Part shown: positions 23,181 through 27,232 of the stretch, piece by piece
How the letters are laid out: every line of letters starts with the position of its first letter
Numbering within the stretch: position 1 is the stretch's first letter
Assembly: GCA_019648995.1 (NCBI GenBank)
Contig: BLXT01005178.1
Coordinates: forward strand, 6,567 to 33,798
Length of the DNA stretch: 27,232 nucleotides
Reading direction: 5' to 3'
From: Plakobranchus ocellatus
Lineage: Eukaryota; Mollusca; Gastropoda; Plakobranchidae
Position numbers and translations under genes: made by a program
The notes under the pieces: model-generated
Told to the model about the DNA's origin: nothing
Seen by the model: only the letters and a program-made list of their open reading frames with translations
Database searches by the model: none

Positions 23181-24349
23181 AAACCCTTAAATGTCACCTG
23201 ATTTCTATCCGGGAAGTCTCCCAGGTAACAATGTGTATAAAAAGAGATGCGAGCTTGACAAGAAGCAATTCCACCTATCCTCCTAACTGACAAGGTTCTC
23301 TGATCACTCTATATTGATGTGTTATTGCCTCTATTTCACATTTTATGGAGACTACGCAACATTTTTTGCCAACCTATTGCACCAGGACATTAAATCGTTG
23401 TCGTCCATGTCTTGGCGTGTGAACTCGTAAACCTGCTCTGCGTTGCAACATTTGTTATCCAGCCAAAGTCTATTTTATGTTTTTCAATTAGATAGATAAA
23501 GATAACAGGTACGAGATTTAATAATGTGTAGCAAACGTTTCAATGTTATCACATTGCATCATTAAAAAAAATATAACCTCTCATCCCCTCCAAAGGATCT
23601 ACATGACTGTTTTATCTGTGTATATCCGTGAAAACAAGTTGAATTGACACTGATAAGACTATACAAAATGCAACTAACAGAATTGACACAACAAACGTAG
23701 CTTTTCTTAGATGTTGCTAAGAAGCCTCAGTACCTGACGGAAGACAGTAGAAATCTGAGGTCAATTGAGAATTTGAGAAGCTGCATATGCTTTAAGAAAT
23801 ACTGTGAAAATCAAACTTTTTCAACTATTTCTATTAAAAAAAATTTTTTTTTTTAAATTGAGAAAACCTTCAATTAAGCTGTGCTTTAGACATACTGAAA
23901 AAAAAAATGGATCATTTTTGTTTTGGTTATTTTTTTGCATTGTTGTGTTGAAAAATGATATTTCTTGCAGTTTAACATCGTCAATATTGAATGACATGAA
24001 AAGTTAAAATAATGACTACAAAGACGAGCATATTTAAATCGCACAAAGAATTCGATTATTTTCTGGCTTGAAAGTATTATATAATGATTGTCTCACTCAA
24101 CAATGCCACCAATGTATCTTACTTATTGAGTATTCAGGATTTACTTTTTTGTCTTACTTTTGATTGTATTTCAAACATACGTGAAAGTTAACATTTTCTA
24201 CTATATTTTTCTATTTATCTTTGTCAGGAGACCCAATTAAAATGCATCTTTTCTGCTGTTGTACTTACCGTATGCAGCTTGTGTACTATTATATTCGTCT
24301 CTTCCAATTCTTTTTTTATTTTATTTTATTTTTTTTTGGCAAAGTCTAT

Positions 24350-24373
24350 TTTGTGTGTGTGTGTGTGTGTGTA
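24350..24373 (+). repeat. (GT)n microsatellite followed by poly-G
   Basis: About 11 GT dinucleotides, then GAGAGGGGGGGG. It lies in block Y. Confidence 0.9.
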
Positions 24374-24384
24374 TGAGAGGGGGG

Positions 24385-24750
24385 GGGTCCCCCAAAAAAG
24401 ATTGAGATAGTATTTGAATAGTCCCTTTAGAATTTACTGTAAACTTTAGAGTGAACTCTGCCAGCTATCAGCTCGATACTTGAACTGCTGACGTTGTTGA
24501 TGTGCTTCAATGGCTGACATGCCGTTCAGTCTTTAATAGGAATATGCATTTTATATTCTCTGGGGAAACAGCAAACATTAATTACAGTGATCTTATGAAA
24601 TATAGTCAAGATATTTAGTCGAACTATACTTCAAACAAATTTCTCAATTTAGTGTTAAAAAGGAGTGTGAGACTGTGAGATTAGGCGTCCATCCATATTA
24701 GTCCACAAAACATTTTTGGTTTTCATATTTTGATTCAGTATCGATGAGAA
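24385..24750 (+). repeat. Diverged direct repeat, copy 2 (partner 20480-20880), inside block Y
   Basis: Similarity to 20480-20880 covers about 360 bases in the same order and orientation, with small indels. Block X has no clear counterpart, so this part of Y may have a separate origin. Confidence 0.65.
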
Positions 24751-25332
24751 GTAAAAATGAAGTCCATCACACAAAAAGAAGACGAAGCAAGTTGTAAGAT
24801 TAAAACTATTATTTAAAAATATGTTCACAGTACGTATATTATATTTTTTACATTTGCTTATCTTGTAATTATGTTTTCCTTTCCTCTTTAGCGAAAAATA
24901 ATATTCAACAAATGAGACTCTCAGTTAGGGGGATGTAGAAGTTTCTTTACATCACTTTAAAGCACACAGAGATCTTAAATAGTGGTATATCCCGAATGTA
25001 CAAAATTCAAATGATCTTGCCCAGTCATACTTTCATTTTTTTTAATCCATCAGACTGTGGGGTGTGTTCTTTCTTAATCTGTTCTTTTAATTCCTTTGAC
25101 TGAGTTAAGGTCGCTCTCGCATTTTTATTTGCGGGTTCTTATTCTAATTCCTTCATCAGTCACACTATTTATCATTATATTGAATATATATGAATAGCTG
25201 ATAGCTTTGGAGGTAGGTAAAGTATAATATCGTATAATTTACGCCCATCGGAGTTGCCGGAAAAGCATATTCCACTAACCAGACCAAAACTCATTGACTG
25301 ATTTTTAATTTTAGTTCAAACTTTGATGATAG

Positions 25333-25622
<290 letters not shown>

Positions 25623-27179
25623 ATTACTAATACCATAAGCTTCACTATCAGCCTACTTTTGAATCTCCAATCATTTACCTAAGCAATAAAAAATGCTATT
25701 ATGGCATGAAAATAGAATAGAACTTGATTCATAAGAAAATTACAGACCTCTAGAAATTAATTTTTTTTAAAATATAATTAATTCATCGATTTTAAAAGAA
25801 AGAAATTACAAAGAAAAAAAAATGTGTCTTTTATTTCACCACATTATAATGCCAAGTGTTTTTAGAACTTATAAATTCTTTTCTGTCCGATACCGTACAC
25901 AAAGAAAACGTCATTATTTACTGGTTCCTACCTAATGATAAAATGTCCAGGACAAATAAATGGTCCATCTACAGCTTTTCAGTCGACACGGCCTTTAGAG
26001 CTTACAAAAAAGTTCAGCCACACCAGAGCAAGTAACGTTTGAATTTAAAAAGCGATAAAATTATCCTTCCTCTCCTTTTAAGTCGCTGTGGAAAGTGAGC
26101 TACGATCCTTAACTTATCTGTGAAAAATAGTCGCTGTGAGTGTGAATTGAGGCACATTTCATGCCGGTTTTCTGTTAAATGTTGCTCAAACGTTACGGAA
26201 CGGTATTGTTATAATTTCCAGCATGCATTTGGTGCTGTGAAGAAGTGACTGGCCTGATTAATAGATAAAATTCTTCCTAGAAATGAAATCTAAAACTTGG
26301 AGAGAAGGTTCTTAATTTTCAAAATATACCCGCGTAAACCTCGCAAGGAAAACTAACACAATCATCTACTTGTGAAATTTTGTTGACACCCCACAAAAAT
26401 TCGCATATGCCTTACTCTTTGCCCCTAGGATTCGTTCCAGTAATACGAAAATTTATCATACAAATCAGTGCCATCTCTAACCTCTCCTTCTAATTTAATG
26501 CTGGAGAATATCTACCTAACTCAGTAAATCAAGCATTTAGATGTAGTTTTTAACGTAAAGTACGAAATACTTTTTTTTTTTTAAACTGTTTCGTTGACTT
26601 TAAGATTTTTATTTTCTATGTGCATGTTTGTACTGGGCAACAGTGGTACCTTTCATTATTGCTGTGCCTACAGAGCTTGTTCAATAGAGCTTGTTCAAAA
26701 TCACTAATAATCTGGATATTAGTCCCAAAGGTGTGGGTCAAGCCATTGCAAGCCGATCATAGGTTTCATTTTGAGGTGAGTATTAATAATGAAGGTTTTA
26801 TATTTCGACACATAGTGACAAATCAATTATTCTCTCCCTTTTTTTTTTGTTTGTATTCATCGCAAGTACATCAATGACTCATCCAATACTTTAAAAAAAA
26901 AAAACAACGCTTTAGGTTTGCCTGTGAATATTTCACTGGAGGTGTGTCAGGGGTTTAGATTGAATATGATATTTCGGTTAGTTTTATCCTCTGTTCGTGA
27001 ATGCCAAAATAACAGAAATGTATAGCCATCACAGTAAGTTGCTGAGCAACAGTGCTATGCTTTTACATTGCCTCTTACAGATAGATTATGTTTACAACGC
27101 AAACATCAAACAACAACCAAACAACAATTACTATCAATACTTCTAATACATCAACCACTACTTCTCTTACCAGTAGGTT

Positions 27180-27181
27180 TT

Positions 27182-27232
<51 letters not shown>
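27180..27232 (+). repeat. (CTA)n microsatellite at the right window edge
   Basis: Uniform CTA run, preceded by ACT-rich sequence (27120-27170). Its position at the end of block Y matches the triplet array at the end of block X. Confidence 0.95.

Noticed and set aside
23235-23245. TATAAAAAGAG, a TATA-box-like string on the plus strand
   Set aside because: No coding exon follows within a plausible distance, and the corresponding place in block X lacks it.

Overview
This is eukaryotic, AT-rich, intron-rich nuclear DNA with one assembly gap (N run 14153-14871). Dense trinucleotide microsatellites, a tRNA-derived SINE, a Ty3/Gypsy remnant, two fragments of one non-LTR family and short TCTAGATC-type repeats suggest an invertebrate. 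My best guess is a mollusc, probably a gastropod, but this is inference because no species-diagnostic gene is present.

The only cellular protein-coding gene I can support is on the minus strand, from about 15789 down to 3670. It is a pepsin/cathepsin-D-like aspartic peptidase (family A1). No single ORF shows it, but it can be assembled exon by exon. Seven exons (13831-13952, 13226-13344, 7706-7902, 7000-7125, 6538-6697, 4389-4487, 3670-3837) have AG/GT borders, matching phases and no stop codon. Together they cover the whole mature domain, about 330 residues, through the natural C-terminus. An eighth exon (15745-15789) probably carries the end of the propeptide. The signal-peptide exon was not identified. 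Both active-site motifs are damaged: DTG has become Asp-Ile-Arg in the N-lobe and Arg-Ser-Asn in the C-lobe. The gene therefore looks like a catalytically dead homologue with an intact reading frame.

Layout. 1-3060: repeat block X, ending in a 250-bp triplet array. 3060-3669: 3' flank of the peptidase gene with an (AAT)n tract. 3670-15789: the peptidase gene. Its 5.3-kb intron holds a long diverged inverted repeat (arms about 8060-8620 and 11110-11740), a smaller tandem duplication and a TCTAGA-rich patch; other introns hold (TA)n, (CTA)n/(CTG)n and the gap. 15790-17258: upstream DNA with a (TCA)n array. 17259-17710: LINE fragment, minus. 18594-19858: Gypsy remnant, minus. 19905-20180: SINE, plus. 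20480-20880: a block also found at 24385-24750. 21310-22160: LINE fragment, plus. 23180-27232: repeat block Y, a diverged direct copy of block X, ending in a (CTA)n tract at the window edge.

Block X lies just beyond the 3' end of the peptidase gene, and Y is a collinear copy of X in the same orientation. The arrangement therefore suggests a tandem duplication unit of roughly 23-24 kb, and predicts the 3' end of a paralogous peptidase gene just right of the window. I see no rRNA, tRNA gene, CRISPR array or prokaryotic feature.
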